From NCBI GenBank assembly GCA_021464245.1, contig JADCRB010000028.1:6057067-6121066 (forward strand): a stretch of 64,000 nucleotides of DNA, in the 5' to 3' direction. Both the position numbers and the translations under genes were made by a program. A model generated the notes under the pieces. It ran no database searches. It saw nothing but the letters and a program-made list of their open reading frames with translations, and was not told the origin of the DNA. Shown here piece by piece: positions 1 through 12,709 of the stretch. The DNA comes from Carallia brachiata. Lineage: Eukaryota > Streptophyta > Magnoliopsida > Malpighiales > Rhizophoraceae. Position 1 is the first letter of the stretch, and each line of letters begins with the position of its first letter.

Positions 1-640
1 AATTATTTTCAAACTATCTAAGTAAATTCACTAAGTGTTTTTTTTCCTTAACATTAACTTAGTTCTTATTTTGTAGTTATTATTAGTTTTTAATTAGTAT
101 TAGGATTTTAAATAGAAAATATTAATTAAAATACTATTTAACAAATTAAGAAATATATATTATTATTTCTAATTATTTATTTTAATTCAATATTATATGA
201 CAATAATTTTGAATTTTATAAAATTAGGATTTAAATTCCATAAATATTAACATATCTAATTTTCTTGGAAGATTATCATAGTATCTATAGTAACAATTAT
301 ATTTAAAAAAAAAAATCAATCTACTCAATTACAATCTATTACCTATTTATTTGATTGATATTAATGATTATTTACATACGTTTCAAATCCTTGCAAAGAA
401 ACTATGCATAATTAATAAAAATAAAAGAAACACATGAAAATAAATTCCTAAAAAAATATTCCTAAATTCCCCTTGGAGAGGAAAAAATAATTTTCAAATT
501 TCTTTTTATCTTAAAAAAGAAAATATGCCTCTTTTTTATCTTCTTATCTTTTAAAATAAACTATAAATGAAAATATACATTTTAACAAACATAATAAAGT
601 AACCGATGACGCAGGTCTATTATAAATTTCATGTACTAAA
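1..640. other. AT-rich intergenic sequence
   Basis: I see no gene in this stretch. It is strongly AT-rich with short poly-A and poly-T runs, and no open frame of useful length on either strand. The sequence from about 643 onward belongs to the duplicated WAK block described separately. Confidence 0.7.
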
Positions 641-941
641 TTGTGGAAATAGTAATCATTCTCCTAAACTGATAAAGTGAGAGCCTCGTGTATCATTACA
701 CTTTTTCTATTTTCATGTTCCAATTAGTATAGATACTAAATCATGCAGCAAGCCTTGCATAAATCAAGTGCAAACGAGCATTCTAAATTACAGTGCTTCC
801 AACTACTCAAAGTCTCACACTAAGAAAACTCACTAAATTACATAGAGCCTGAAATGCTGCCAAAGAATGGAAGCAAATCATAAGATGACACACATTCAAT
901 CTTGGGCAAGAAGTACCTTAAGATTGAATCATCAATATTTG

Positions 942-3900
942 CTATACAGTGGAGGTTTGATGGGAAAATATAGTGCTACACTCTTGTGACCTGGTTGAAC
1001 ATGAAGTTGCTTCCCTTGGGCTAATTATGTCTTCCATATCAGGATAAGATGTATCGCTATTTTGATAAATAATTGGAACATTTTGGGACAGCTTGATCCT
1101 TTCCAGCTCCATCGAAACTTCTCTCATTGTAGGTCGATTCTTGCCACTTGGGTTCAAGCATCTTTCTGCAAGCTTTGCAACTGCTGTAATTGCTTCTTCC
1201 CTGCCATCCTTTGCTATTCGTTCATCAAGCAACTCAAACAAATTATTCTCTTCCATGGAAACCAGAAAATGTGCCACCAAACTTTGTTTGTGACGAGAAC
1301 TTGATGAAAAGACGGGTTTTTTGCCTGTTAATAGTTCAACTAGGATCACTCCAAAGCTATAAACATCACTTTTTTCTGTAAAGTGGCTGGACCGGACAAA
1401 CTCCGGATCCAAGTAGCCGAATGTGCCTTGTACACGAGTGGTCAAATGTGTTTCATCCGTGGAAATTGACCTTGCGATGCCAAAATCTGACACTTTTGCA
1501 CGAAATTTTTCATCCAAAAGAACGTTCATAGACTTGATATCTCGATGATAAATCGGCAAGTGGGCTGCTGAGTGGCAGTAAGACAGACCATCAGCAACTT
1601 CTGTGGCAATCCGCAAGCGCATTTCCCATGCGATTATTAACTCTTCATTTGGTTCATGGAGGAGTTCAAAAAGTGTTCCATTGGGAATGAACTCATATAC
1701 TAGTAATGGAACTTCTGTCTCCAGGCAACACCCCAATAGCCGAACAACGTTTCTATGCTTAATCTGTGATAATATTACAACCTCATTGATAAATTGCTGC
1801 AATTTGCTTTGGTCAACTACTTTCGACCTTTTGATAGCCACAACTGTTCCATCAGTCAACATTCCTTTGAAAACTGTTCCCTGACCTCCTTGTCCAAGGA
1901 TTCTGTCCCCATTGTAGTTGTCTGTAGCTTTTTCGAGTTCTTTTGCAGGAAACAGCTTGGTTTTCTCCACAATACCATCACCGGATGATTCTTGTTGCAA
2001 TAATAGACCACCATTCCGCTTGAAGTGCTTTAGCTTGATCTGCCTTTCATTTGCTTTCTTGACAGCCTTGTAAATCAACCATGCAATTGCAACCAGTAAG
2101 ATGACACCAAGGCCTGCACTGCAACCTATCGCAATCCAATAATTAATAATTTTAATTTACCTTCCATTGGAATAAATGAAATTAAAAATTTTAAAGAGTA
2201 TGCAAACCTGCGATGACAACTTTAACACGAGACTTTTTGTTGTAAGAATGTTGCAGGATGCAAAGTGTGCTTCCATCACTATCATACCCAGAAGGGCATA
2301 TGGAGCAGTTCTTATTTTCTGGTGCATTCATGCAAATGATCAGACAGATATATGTTTTCGGATCATTGCAAGACTTATTGCCATCTGTCAGCCAAAAAGT
2401 TGTTACAAGGTATTTAGTTTTTGCAACAGAATGCAAGTAAACATGAAAAGAGTAGCTAATATAAATCTTATGGCATCATCATGCAAGCAGATATGGGAAT
2501 AGTTGCATCAGATGACTGCAGTTACTTAAGACATAATTTCCTCTAATGAATGTTTCAATGGATCACTCAAAAACTAAGTGTTGCAATTGAACCTCAGATT
2601 AACTCTGCAATCACACAGGACAAGATGAGTGAATTCATAAATCTTACTCTAGTGAAGGATTGAATATGTGTACATCACTCTTGTTAATGGTTTGGCCGAT
2701 TGCCATCTTAAGCCTGCAGATAAAGGATGCTACAAATGTAATGGCAATCTTGAGTTAAAGTCTGAAAGGGTCTTTCCTGCAATTTACTGGTTTCTTACAA
2801 AACATGCCTCATTCTTACCATTAGAACCTTATAACTCAAATAGTTCAAGCGCCTTTTATTTTTAATGCGCTATAAAAGTGTACTGACATCAGTGGGACAC
2901 TGAATGTTGCTATAGTGTTGAGTTTGAGATGTTTTAAATACTCTAGTTAATCATTTTTTAAAATTAATTCGAATAGAAATGAATATATTTTAGAAAATCA
3001 GGAACAGAGAAAAGAATTATTCTGATCATTGGACATTCAAAGTTCTTCCTCTAGGTTACTTTTTATTTAGCAAAAGAATTAATATTTCAATGGTTGATTA
3101 ACATGATCTACCACTTTATCAACCAGCAACGAAGGAACCAAATCCAAAATCAATCCATACCCTGGCATCCTTCATACAAGAATTCGCCATCAAGGGACGA
3201 TGAAGAACTGCAAATACGCACGTAGCTCAAGCCCAAGTCCTTCCAGCAATGGCCACTGCCACTGCCACTGCAAACAGTCCCTGAACTGTTCTTGAAACCA
3301 CGATGAGAGCCTTTGTACACTCCCCAGTCTAGCAGTGCAGGAATGTGTTTCATGCCTTTCTTCACCCTGGGAATCGCCTCGCTGTAGTTAAATGTCTCAT
3401 GCTCGGTAATGAAAGCCCATGTGCACTGCTGTTCAGGGCTCTCATTCCCTGCATCCACTGTTCCCTCATCCGCTTCAAAATACCTGAGGTCTGGTGGAAT
3501 CACCGTCTGGCAGCACCTGCTACCGTAGCAATCGGGATATCGCTGGCTTTCAGTACCACCGCAGATTGACACGCACCCACCAATGTATTTCCCATCATCT
3601 GACCACATGTATACGAAACGGTTACAAGCTACAGCTATAAACCTGTTTCTTTCTTCTGAATAGTTAAACGGGGTATTTAGTAAATTGACTCTCTTGTCAT
3701 GGCTTGAGGAATTGTTGCGGCTCACTGTTATGACTGGATTGTTGATACGCACAACGCCTGTGAGTGAAATATTCAGGATTTCCATATTGATGCTACTTAA
3801 AAAGGGCCTGAAAGTGCCTGAAGAGCTGTTGCAAGTAACAGCAAAACCCTCCTTCATGTAACAGCCTTTGCCTATACCAAAGGGAAAAGGAATGATCACA

Positions 3901-4013
3901 CCACCACAAGTTCTGTTACACTCATGATTTCCAAGGGATTCTGCTACTGCCAGTAACGATGCTCTGGCTACGAATATTAACAAGATGAGGTGAATGGCCA
4001 ACCAGACACCCAT
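942..4013 (-). CDS. Wall-associated-kinase-like receptor kinase, intact (WAK-A)
   Basis: Predicted plasma-membrane receptor kinase of the WAK/WAKL family, which binds or monitors cell-wall pectin and signals through a cytoplasmic Ser/Thr kinase. Three coding exons join in frame: 4013-3161, 2384-2208 and 2125-942, giving 737 residues. Residues 1-26 form a signal peptide. A cysteine-rich GUB_WAK domain follows, starting near [10 protein letters not shown] at residue 29. Exon 2 gives a short cysteine-rich, EGF-like segment. A membrane helix lies at about 346-362. The kinase has its glycine loop [10 protein letters not shown] near 420-429, the ATP lysine in VAIKRS at about 442, HRD (Asp about 539) and DFG (Asp about 557), so it looks active. 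The ATG at 4013 was chosen over an open extension to 4235 because it directly precedes the signal peptide. A close but broken paralogue lies at 16.4-19.4 kb. The ligand cannot be inferred. Confidence 0.9.
2385..3160 (-). other. Intron 1 of WAK-A
   Basis: The donor follows the codon start at 3161 and the acceptor precedes 2384; both are canonical GT and AG on the minus strand. The counterpart intron in WAK-B at about 17.8-18.5 kb is recognisably similar. No other feature is visible inside. Confidence 0.7.
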
Positions 4014-4750
4014 TATTTGCTCTATGGCTCTGTCTCCCGTAATTTCTCGAGAAGTTTTTGTATTGATCATTAGTACATTATCATGTTTGTTACAAACCAA
4101 TGTTGAATTATTGTTAGTTTGGGTGGTTCTATTTGTTCCACCTAGCATCCCATCAATGACATCTGCTGTTGAAAAGAGCACGTTGAATTGTCCCAATTCA
4201 GAGAAACATTGGTGGCTCGCCTGGTGCAGTATCAATTGTGCGGAAAAGGGAGACTGAAATGGACATGACTCTGAGGTAACTTGCTCACAACTTTAATAAA
4301 GGTGAAGACACTAGTTACTGCGTTTAAAAAAAAAAAGATTCGAAAACAACTGGGAATGAAATGTACGAATATGTACAAAGCACACGTTTTCTGAATTTGA
4401 ATGGAAACAGATACTACACGAAACCTCGCAAAATTCTAAGGAAAGAAATCGCAAGGACTAAAATGGAGCGCAATTTCTAGCCATTTAATCCCAGTAAACA
4501 TCTATTGAGATACACGAAATAAAAGGTTCTTTGAATTGTTAGATAAGTTATTGAAAAATACACATCATATGGTATAAAAATATTATCACAAAAGTTGAAG
4601 GGTTACTCAAATGTAGTCCTTATAGATAAGTGACACGTAATTTTTCATGTAAATTAGAATTTAGGAGGACTTCAAAGTTAAATCACTATTATTTGCCAGA
4701 AAAGTAGAGGTTCAGAATGGATATATCTTGCCACCCTAGGATAGTAACCT

Positions 4751-4937
4751 TGCTCTTTTTGTTTTTTTTTTTTTTTGGCATGAGTTTAATGGGTAAAAGA
4801 GTATTAAAATAAATTTATTTAATTTTATTTAACATATTTAAAATAGCTTAAGTCAATTTTATTAATTTATCTCAAATTTATATTTACTGCTTTCTTTTTA
4901 TCACCCATTGATGTGGAATTTTTTCTATTTCTTAACA
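4751..4937. repeat. Left terminal repeat of the TRIM-like element
   Basis: Begins TGCTCTTTTT, is T-rich, and ends in CTTAACA. It aligns along its length with 5069-5264, sharing the CATGAG start motif, an AT-rich centre and an ending that reads as a degenerate GATGTGGGA followed by a CA terminus. Confidence 0.8.
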
Positions 4938-5068
4938 ATCAGTTGTCACTTGTCCAAAATATACAACCCTTCACTGAAGCTACCGTATAGAGCTATCGTC
5001 TCAAATACATTTCAGGATCTTTTTTAAGGTCGTTAAACCTGCTCAAACGGATTCGGACTTTATTACCA

Positions 5069-5264
5069 TGTCAATTTTTTTTTGTAACATGAGTTTTAAC
5101 GAGTAAGAAAATGTTGTGTTAAATTTATTTTAAATTTATTTAATTTAATTTAATATTTATTATCTTATTAAAATAACTTAATCTATCAACTAATTTACTC
5201 CAAACTTATATTTATTTATTTCTTTTTATTGCCCACCGACGCGGGACATTTTCCACTTCCAACA
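5069..5264. repeat. Right terminal repeat of the TRIM-like element
   Basis: Begins TGTCAATTTT and ends TTCCAACA, directly followed by the AACCT duplication. It is about 9 bases longer than the left repeat through small indels. Confidence 0.8.
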
Positions 5265-5274
5265 AACCTTTTTG

Positions 5275-5512
5275 AAGATGAAGAGGCGTCTCATGGGCCA
5301 TTACTGTAGTAAAATTTTGTTGGGATTTTGCTGATCCCTTCCAATTCCATTTGCATGTAAACTTCTCTCATTGTAGGCCTCTTATTGTGATGCATGCTCA
5401 ATTGTCTTTTTTCACAGCCTTCTTTGGTTCTCGAGCAAGCATCAAGCATTTCAGTCAAATGAGCGGGAAGAAGAAGGGACAGCAGGAAATACGTCAGCAA
5501 ACTTGTTGGCAT
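5275..5512 (-). pseudogene. Kinase C-terminal fragment of a WAK-like gene
   Basis: The reverse strand encodes a stretch containing NKRPTMREV and MELEGI. This is the last conserved subdomain (XI) and tail typical of the WAK-type kinases in this window. Nothing upstream continues it into a kinase, so it is a stranded 3' exon piece. The same fragment occurs at about 20250-20480, so it was part of the block before duplication. It suggests that at least three WAK-like genes once stood here head to tail. Confidence 0.65.
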
Positions 5513-5519
5513 TCAGACT

Positions 5520-6260
5520 AGTTAAAATGATAGTTTCTTGACCAGTTGTCCATTGGGCGAGTACTTCTTTTTTCTTAAATTTTTATGATTTTTTTTGATA
5601 AAAAAAAAGGGTAAGTATAGTGTTTTTATAAACCTGTTAGCAAAGACCCTGTGATTAACCTCACTTTAAATAAGTCAGGTTAATATATACTAAATTTACA
5701 AAGAAGCAAAACCTGTAAGCTTAGTTTAAATTGAAACCGTTTGTGACCTAAGAGAGCCCAAATTAAAACTGTTTGTGATCCAAAGAAGTGTTGTATATAT
5801 TTTGTTTCGCTGCATATTCTTGCAGCGTTTAAATTCAAGATCTCAAAGTGAACACGTTTAATACGTGTCATTGGACTATAATGTACAGTGATAATTTTTT
5901 TTTTGGAATTTTAATCATTAGATTTAGTAATTTTTGCATTTTTATTCGAGTTATAAATCGCCTAAATCATTTACAAATATCTATCTTTCTGTTTATATAA
6001 ATTGGCCAAATAGTAAAAATTAGATCAAACGAAAGATATTATAAAAAATTATTTTGTACAGAAATTATATTTTTTTTAATATTCCATATAAAAAAATATT
6101 TTTTTCAACTTAAAAGGACTTTGACCAATTTCGGTTTTACGAAAAATGAGTTTGTAGAAATGTTTCAAAATTTAGGATTCAAATGAAAACGTAAAAACAT
6201 TTAAAACCCGACTAAAAATTCATAAAAAGTTGAGACCGAAAAACATACTTATCTTTTGTC
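5520..6260. other. Intergenic sequence between WAK-A block and FLK-like gene
   Basis: No gene is visible. Poly-T and poly-A tracts are frequent. The stretch up to about 6165 matches the right edge of WAK block copy 2, and beyond that the two copies part company. Confidence 0.6.
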
Positions 6261-9200
6261 CAGTCAGGACAGCCTTTGTATGTACTGCAATCCACAAAAC
6301 CTTTCAGTCTTCAACAACATTGGAAGAACAGGTAGATTAAAGTTAGCAGTAAGGAACGCACGTGAAAGAAATGAATCATAGCCAACAATAGCAAACATAT
6401 ACACAGAAGACTCGCAGATAACGTGTAAGTAAACTGATAAAAAGAACAAATACAGAATACGTCTTGCCAAACCACATGGCCAGTGCAGACAAATTATATC
6501 TGAAAATTTGTTAAAACTTATTATCCAAGAGAGAATCAACAGAAATGGTGGGTACAATGAGAATACACCTTAAATTTGCGTTCCCTCGGAGTCTTAATGA
6601 AGACGAAAGCCATACTAATGCGCCTCCTGGTTAATACCCATAATTTGTGCCATAAACAGAGCCATAGCCTCCAGTCTGCCTGGCATGTACTTGGTTGGAT
6701 GGAGGAGATGAATACGCAGAACCATGAGTTGCATAAGGGTTATTTCCTTGGTCTGCAGACCCAGCAGTTTGCGTCTGAGTTGGGGCTGCAGCTTCTGCCA
6801 TGTAATTCTGCACCACAAAATAGGGCCATCGGAACTCACATAATCAATCGCAGGAACATGCTTAGCTATAGATATGTCAAAACTTGTAACTTAAATTCTA
6901 AATACCCCATTTGGCCTAGGCAGAAGTATTGAAACGAGCTCATGTAATAACAGCTCAAACTTAATCCACAAGCGCCAAAAAAAAGTTAGTCAATCAACCA
7001 AGGCCATCTTATCTATATTGTCAACAATCCAAGTGGCTCAGGTAGGTGGATGTAACCAATGAAAAAATAGCTCAAGTCAATTTTTCCGTATGGTGAAAAT
7101 GATCGTGAACATATTGGCTTTGATACCATTCTGGTCATAATATTTGATAAATCTCAAACCAAATGGGCTCACACTTGAAAGGCCATATTGTCAAAAAAAT
7201 TTTAAGAAATAACCTATTGAAACAAAATCGTGGCCATTGACATGAATTCAATGGTGCAAACAAGATGTATACAATATCAACATCAGAGGAGCTCAATTAC
7301 ATATAACCTAAATAAAAGATTTCACAAATGGACACTACTCACTCACCCAAAAAGAGAGAAAATCTTATCATGCACGTAAGATTGACTTCTAACCTCCAAT
7401 AGACAACCACGGGAAATCAATAAACACAGATTAAAACACTGTCCCAATCAAGGGCAAAAGATACTGACAGACGAAGATCATATTCATAGATTGCTAAAAC
7501 AGAGTATTTAGCAAAGGTAACGACAAATATATGAATATCATCTGGGGCAACATTACCTGTATTAGTTGCACGGCTGTCTGGACATGGGAAGCAGATCCGC
7601 TGATTTCAACAGTCATTTCCCCAGGCACACCTCTAGTTTCCTGTATGGTAACAGTTGCCCCACTTGCACGCCGGATGTAGCTTATATTTGCACCAGCTGT
7701 CCCAATAACAGCATCAGCATAGGATAAGGGAATTATCATCTGCTGTGTAATCTGCAGCAGTTGGGAAAAACATTAACTTTTCTGCACATAAATTTTTGAA
7801 AAAACAAGCAATTATCCAAGTGCTTCATGTACAGGTGAATTAAAAAGCATAGTTGCCATCCGACTGCGTCATATTAAACAACCATTGTTATACATCAGTG
7901 GGGAGCTCCTACTATCACTGGACAACCACTCCCAATATGTTACTAGCTTGTAAACCCAGCATTAAGTCCTATAATGTTTTTCAAACTTCAGACAATACTT
8001 ACATGCCAAAGACTAGTGAACCCATGCAACACTATTTCCACACATTGCTTTCAATTTCAAAAAATTAAAATAAAAATAAAAAAAAAACAAATCAGATGTG
8101 CACAGTATACCACATCCTTCTTTTTCTTTGCTTCTTTGCTTATCCACATTGCACACATTGTACGAATCCTCCAATAGCGTTAACAATGTCTCATGTCATG
8201 ATACATCTTGCTGAATTTATACATAATGATGGACAAAAAAATGTGAAACCAAAAAGAAAAGGGGAAAATAAAAAATAACCTGGGTGATCATTTCCGGAGC
8301 AGCTTGTGTATTAGATAATCCATGGACAACTTGGGGCGCTTTTCTTCCATACTCAGATATACCCTGGTGAGGTTGCTTTTCCATTGGAGGAGGCGAGTCA
8401 GCAGGAAGACAGTAATTGTCAACTTGCCATGGTTATGGCATATATTGAGGATTGGGTCCTCCACAACCAAGGCCACCGGGATGATGACCTTGAGGGGGGA
8501 GCCATGATTTATGAGGTGGCATATGATCGATCTGAGAGGCTGGTGTTTGCATCTGGCAAACAAATGATGAAGTCATTAGCACACCAAAAGGGAAAAACTT
8601 ATTGCAACTCCAATGAACAGCACCTTACATGCATTTCAAATAAAGGAATTATACTGTGGTCAACCAAAAACTTCCTCAGCTGAGATGCAATCAACTCCAC
8701 TGCCTTGTGTACACCAGCTGGATCTCCCACTACTTCAACAACTCTATCATCTTGAAGAGCAAATACTGGAAGATCCTCTGAAGCAATAATTTCAGAAAAT
8801 AACAATTAAGATCTCCTAATATTCAATACAGCCAAAAAAAAAAAAAAAGAATTATGGATCTTAATAATCACATGAGGGAAAATGCACAAAAGCTTCTGTG
8901 ATGGTAGAAAGAAATAGTTGTGGAAAATGAAATGCCTCTCCCTCACACTTGACAACGATACTTAAACCGATGATCAAGCCACAGTATACCAATATTAGAG
9001 TAAGGACTACCTCCCTATGGTCAGTAACAGGGGATTCCTAAATTTCAGAACACGTTGAGTGAGGGAAAAGGAACAACCAACTACCTCAGATTCAGTTATC
9101 ATCCCCAATCCATCCCTAGCTTTTGCAACCAATACACCTACGTGGAACTGGGGCTCATAGAACGTTCATGTGAAAAACTGTACCATGTATATGCAAAGAT

Positions 9201-9686
9201 AATTTTCAATATGCTAATTATTTTTGTTTTTGGAAAAGTACAAGCCAGATCACCACTCCCAGTAAATCTAGAAACCCTTTAAAATTACATAAGACACCAA
9301 TATAACCAAAAAGATCATTCCACATGCACTGCACGAAAGGAATTTTCATCAAAGTAATAAACAATAAACAGGAACCCGTTCAAACATTATGGGAGAAATG
9401 GATAAATCATGTGACAAAAATAGACTGACAAACCTGCTCCAAGGACTCTGACCAAACAATTAGACGCCTCTTGAATAGATTTAACAGTTCCTCCTTGTTT
9501 CCCAATCAAACTTCCTGCTTGTGAGGCTGGCACAAGCAGCCTTGTTGAAGTCTTCAATACAGTGCCAGGTGGAGCATGAGAAGAATCTCCCTCCAAGCCA
9601 TCTGTAATGCGTTTGTGAACCATCAAAAGGCCATCCATAGCAGGAGGAAAAGAAGAATCGGGCTCCTCCTTGGCTGATACCATTAC

Positions 9687-11346
9687 CCATATAGAATTAT
9701 TAACCAAGTTATACACTAAGTGATATAATGTGATACATATCATAGGACACCTATAAAGCTACAGAAAAGATATGAAAAAAGAAGGAACCCAAAAACACTA
9801 GGACTGAGTAAAAAAGCACATACACACAAAGAGACAACCCTTCTAAAATCATCTTCAATTAGGTTGAGCAATTGATCAATCAGATCTCACAACCTCTACC
9901 TCCTCAAACCACACCAAAATAAGAACCAGGATGCATAAAAGCCATGCAAGTTAAACCAGGAAGAGTACAAAAGGAGAAATCGTACAAGTTTCTTTTTATC
10001 TAGGTTATTGTGAAATGCTATTTATTTTCCACATTTTGTGTTAATAAAGTACGTTCCTAACAGCCCCAGGCATAACTTTAAGGTTTAGAATCTTACTAGA
10101 AAGAGAAGACACATACACATGGATTAACAAGATTCAATGGCTTATACATGTTCACTAATTTATTTTGGATGCTTTGGAAGCTCAACTGTCATGAGCATGT
10201 TCACGTCATTTTAGACAGCAGTCCACGATTACCAGTATCTCCTGCAACTAATGCTTATAATCTGCACACTTGTTTTACTGTTTTTATAATCAGCGGTAAC
10301 AAATCAATCATCTAGGTTCCGAAGTTACCAGAAACAATGTAGAGCTTCTTCACACAGTAGTTCGACAAGGTGTCTGATAATATTCAAACCAAACTTTCAG
10401 CACTTTGAAATGCTCAGCTGATACCTGCAATCTGGATCTTTGGTTCTTCAAATTTTGGGTATTAAGGATGAACCGATGATTGATTCATGCCTTTCAAAAT
10501 TTGCTCGGAAGAACCTGCAGAGACCCATTTTTGTTATTGCAGAAAAGGAATCCTGTCATTATTTTCTGGATTTTTTTATGAGGCTTCCTTAGTATTCTTC
10601 CCATTACAAAATCTTTTCTAACAAAAATCCACAAGATATCCATCCAAAATTTATCTCCAAGATTTCTTTCTTTAACAACAGTCATAAAATTCTCTTTGGA
10701 AGCAGCAGCAGTACCTAAAATGTGACAGGCGACATAACCACATCACAAGAACCTATATACGGAATATCTGTAATTTCAAACTTCTCAAATACCAAACACT
10801 GGAGAGTAACATAAATCCCAAGAATTATATATTAAGCACCATAATACAATATTTATTATAGATGCAACAATCTTTTCTCTCTCCAAAGTCTTTAATGATT
10901 AAGCATAGCTTGACTCAGAATTTAGGACACTAATTTTATTATGTCTTTCACTCCTAATATAACACTTATTTGATTACTAATCAGTTTTTCTTTTTACCAA
11001 AATTTTGCATCTTTATTATTCTTTCCTTGTAAGTGGCTCCCTCGCTCCCCCATCATTGGCGTTAAGTTCTTCTTCAGTATAATAACACCATGGCAGAGAT
11101 ATTAGATAACAGTCAGCTGATTGCGCTTCTTTTACATGGAAAGCCGCAAAAGTATCAGCAACCAATAAAAATTAAAAATTTACAAGAGGTAGCATACAAA
11201 TGCAAATATACACATGTATAAGTTATGGACAGGCGTACAGAAATTGAAGAGATGACATAAAGCAAGAGAGGGGAAGAGACAAATATATGTAGCAGAAGCA
11301 CATATGTGTCTCTCTAGAATCACAAAACGAGAGTGTGCAAGCACGC

Positions 11347-11378
<32 letters not shown>

Positions 11379-11547
11379 CGGAGGGAGAGAAGAAGTGAGA
11401 CAATTACGTGTCTGATAGAAGCAGATGCATGCAGATTAAAACAAGAAACACTCGGCATCAACCAGTGCTCTTCAAAGTCCAACCAGCCTGCTTTTACAGT
11501 TGGCATTTAAATTATACTACTCATTCAAAAGGTAGTAACAAACATAC
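9687..11547 (-). other. Large intron of the FLK-like gene
   Basis: This 1.86-kb interval separates the KH1 exon from the next coding exon. The donor at 11547 is canonical GTATGT, but the 3' end reads GG instead of AG. It holds a pure GA repeat at 11347-11372. No nested gene is visible. Confidence 0.6.
11347..11372. repeat. GA microsatellite
   Basis: Thirteen GA units in a row inside the large intron of the FLK-like gene, followed by interrupted GA-rich sequence to about 11400. Confidence 0.9.
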
Positions 11548-12041
11548 AGCTCTTTCTGTTGTCCCTGGAGGTCCATCCAGAATTTTAATCCGAGCTCTTG
11601 TCTCTTCAACCATTTTCTTGATGAACACCCCCTTTCGTCCAATTATACTACCAACTTTTCGGGCAGGAACCAGCATCCTGAACACACTCTCCCCAGGCCA
11701 TCCAGGCCACTTTTTTTCACCACCTCCAGCAACTATGTCCTGTTCATGTCCCTGTTTTTCTTGATCTTGAAAGTTCTCTGGCACTTGATCAACAGCATTA
11801 TCGGCATGATGCTCTTCAGAATGATCCTCAGAATCATCTATGGGATGCTCCACATCATGCTCAACAGCCAAGCCATGAAAAGCAGCATGATCCAAGCCTG
11901 CTCAGTACTACAATCTAAGTCATGGGCCTCACGGCCTGCATCATGATCTGCATCATGCTCTGCAGCAACAGCAAGATCCACGCCATCAACTGTGGTATGA
12001 TCTACATCATACTCACCAACACTTTGATCAACTTCAGCCAT

Positions 12042-12666
12042 AAATACTGTGCTGAACAGAAAACAAAGGCAGATATTATAGGAAAACAATTCCATCATGT
12101 CAATCAGAACCAAAAGCTGTAGATAACATGCTGTAAACACCGCCAGCCGATTGGATATTATTTTTAAATACAGAAAGTTCACATGATATCTCTATAACAA
12201 ACCCCAACAAAACTATCGAATCCGTACACAATTAATCTTCCATCTAGTGTTAACCTTTCCGTCCCACCAAACCCAACTGCACATTCAAACCATATTCATA
12301 CAGGCATATTGAAACCATTTATGGTTGAATCCACCGAATCAAAAAGATTCACTATCTAATACTAGTTGATGCCATGAAATTCAATTGGAGTACGAATCTC
12401 TTAAACCAGAATACAACCAGACAAAATTGTCTTTAAAAAAAAAAACCTAATAAGAATGGTTCTGTTCATTCAAAAAAGAAAGAAAAGAAAAGAAATCGAA
12501 AAACAGCGAAAGGCTTTCACTTGAGGAGACATCCATAATTCTGCAAACTTTAACGAAAAGCAAAGCACTTGCCACAATCTCTAAACCCACTGAAAGCCAA
12601 CAGTGACAAAGAAGCTATAGACAAAAGAAAGAAAGGCAAAAACAGATAATCCACAAAAAAAGGAAT

Positions 12667-12709
<43 letters not shown>

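Larger units (their letters stand above)
4751..5264. mobile_element. TRIM-like miniature LTR retroelement with AACCT target-site duplication
   Basis: The element starts with TG and ends with CA and is flanked by perfect 5-base duplications AACCT at 4746-4750 and 5265-5269. It has two direct terminal repeats, 4751-4937 (187 bases) and 5069-5264 (196 bases), around only 131 internal bases. There is no coding capacity. This is the structure of terminal-repeat retrotransposons in miniature. The two repeats have diverged considerably (about 70 percent alike by eye), and I cannot recognise a primer-binding site just after the first repeat. The paralogous position near 20245 lacks the element. Confidence 0.85.
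643..6165. repeat. Duplicated WAK block, copy 1
   Basis: This block recurs in the same orientation at about 16095-20845. Matching landmarks in order are the 3' flank, the WAK coding exons, the introns, the upstream flank and a kinase-tail fragment. The last shared stretch is an AT-rich piece around 6120-6165 that pairs with 20808-20845. Coding exons are clearly more alike than flanks, which are only roughly 70 percent alike by eye. Copy 1 holds an intact WAK gene and one extra 514-bp insertion. The edges are read by eye and may be off by tens of bases. Confidence 0.8.
6631..12041 (-). pseudogene. FLK-type triple KH-domain RNA-binding protein gene, damaged
   Basis: The family is FLOWERING LOCUS KH DOMAIN (Arabidopsis At3g04610), a nuclear RNA-binding protein that promotes flowering by lowering FLC expression. 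Six coding exons are traceable: 12041-11548, 9686-9434, 8777-8629, 8552-8280, 7751-7557 and 6807-6631. KH1 is in the first (VGSIIGRKG), KH2 spans the second and third ([10 protein letters not shown]), and KH3 is in the fifth ([13 protein letters not shown]). The C-terminus is Gly/Tyr/Ser-rich. Three lesions are seen. A single-base frameshift lies near 11895-11915 in the acidic N-terminal part. An in-frame TAA lies at 8433-8435 between KH2 and KH3. The acceptor before 9686 reads GG where AG is expected. Exon lengths sum to one base short of a multiple of three, which fits a single lost base. It is a pseudogene unless these are sequence errors. Confidence 0.8.

Noticed and set aside
1062..1884. 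Several plus-strand open frames of 60-93 codons
   Set aside because: They lie entirely opposite the WAK-A kinase exon and mirror its codons; equivalents exist opposite WAK-B. They are antisense shadows.
11180..11510. Open frames of 68-108 codons across the GA repeat in the FLK-like intron
   Set aside because: Their length comes from the GA microsatellite, which has no stop in any frame. No domain is visible.
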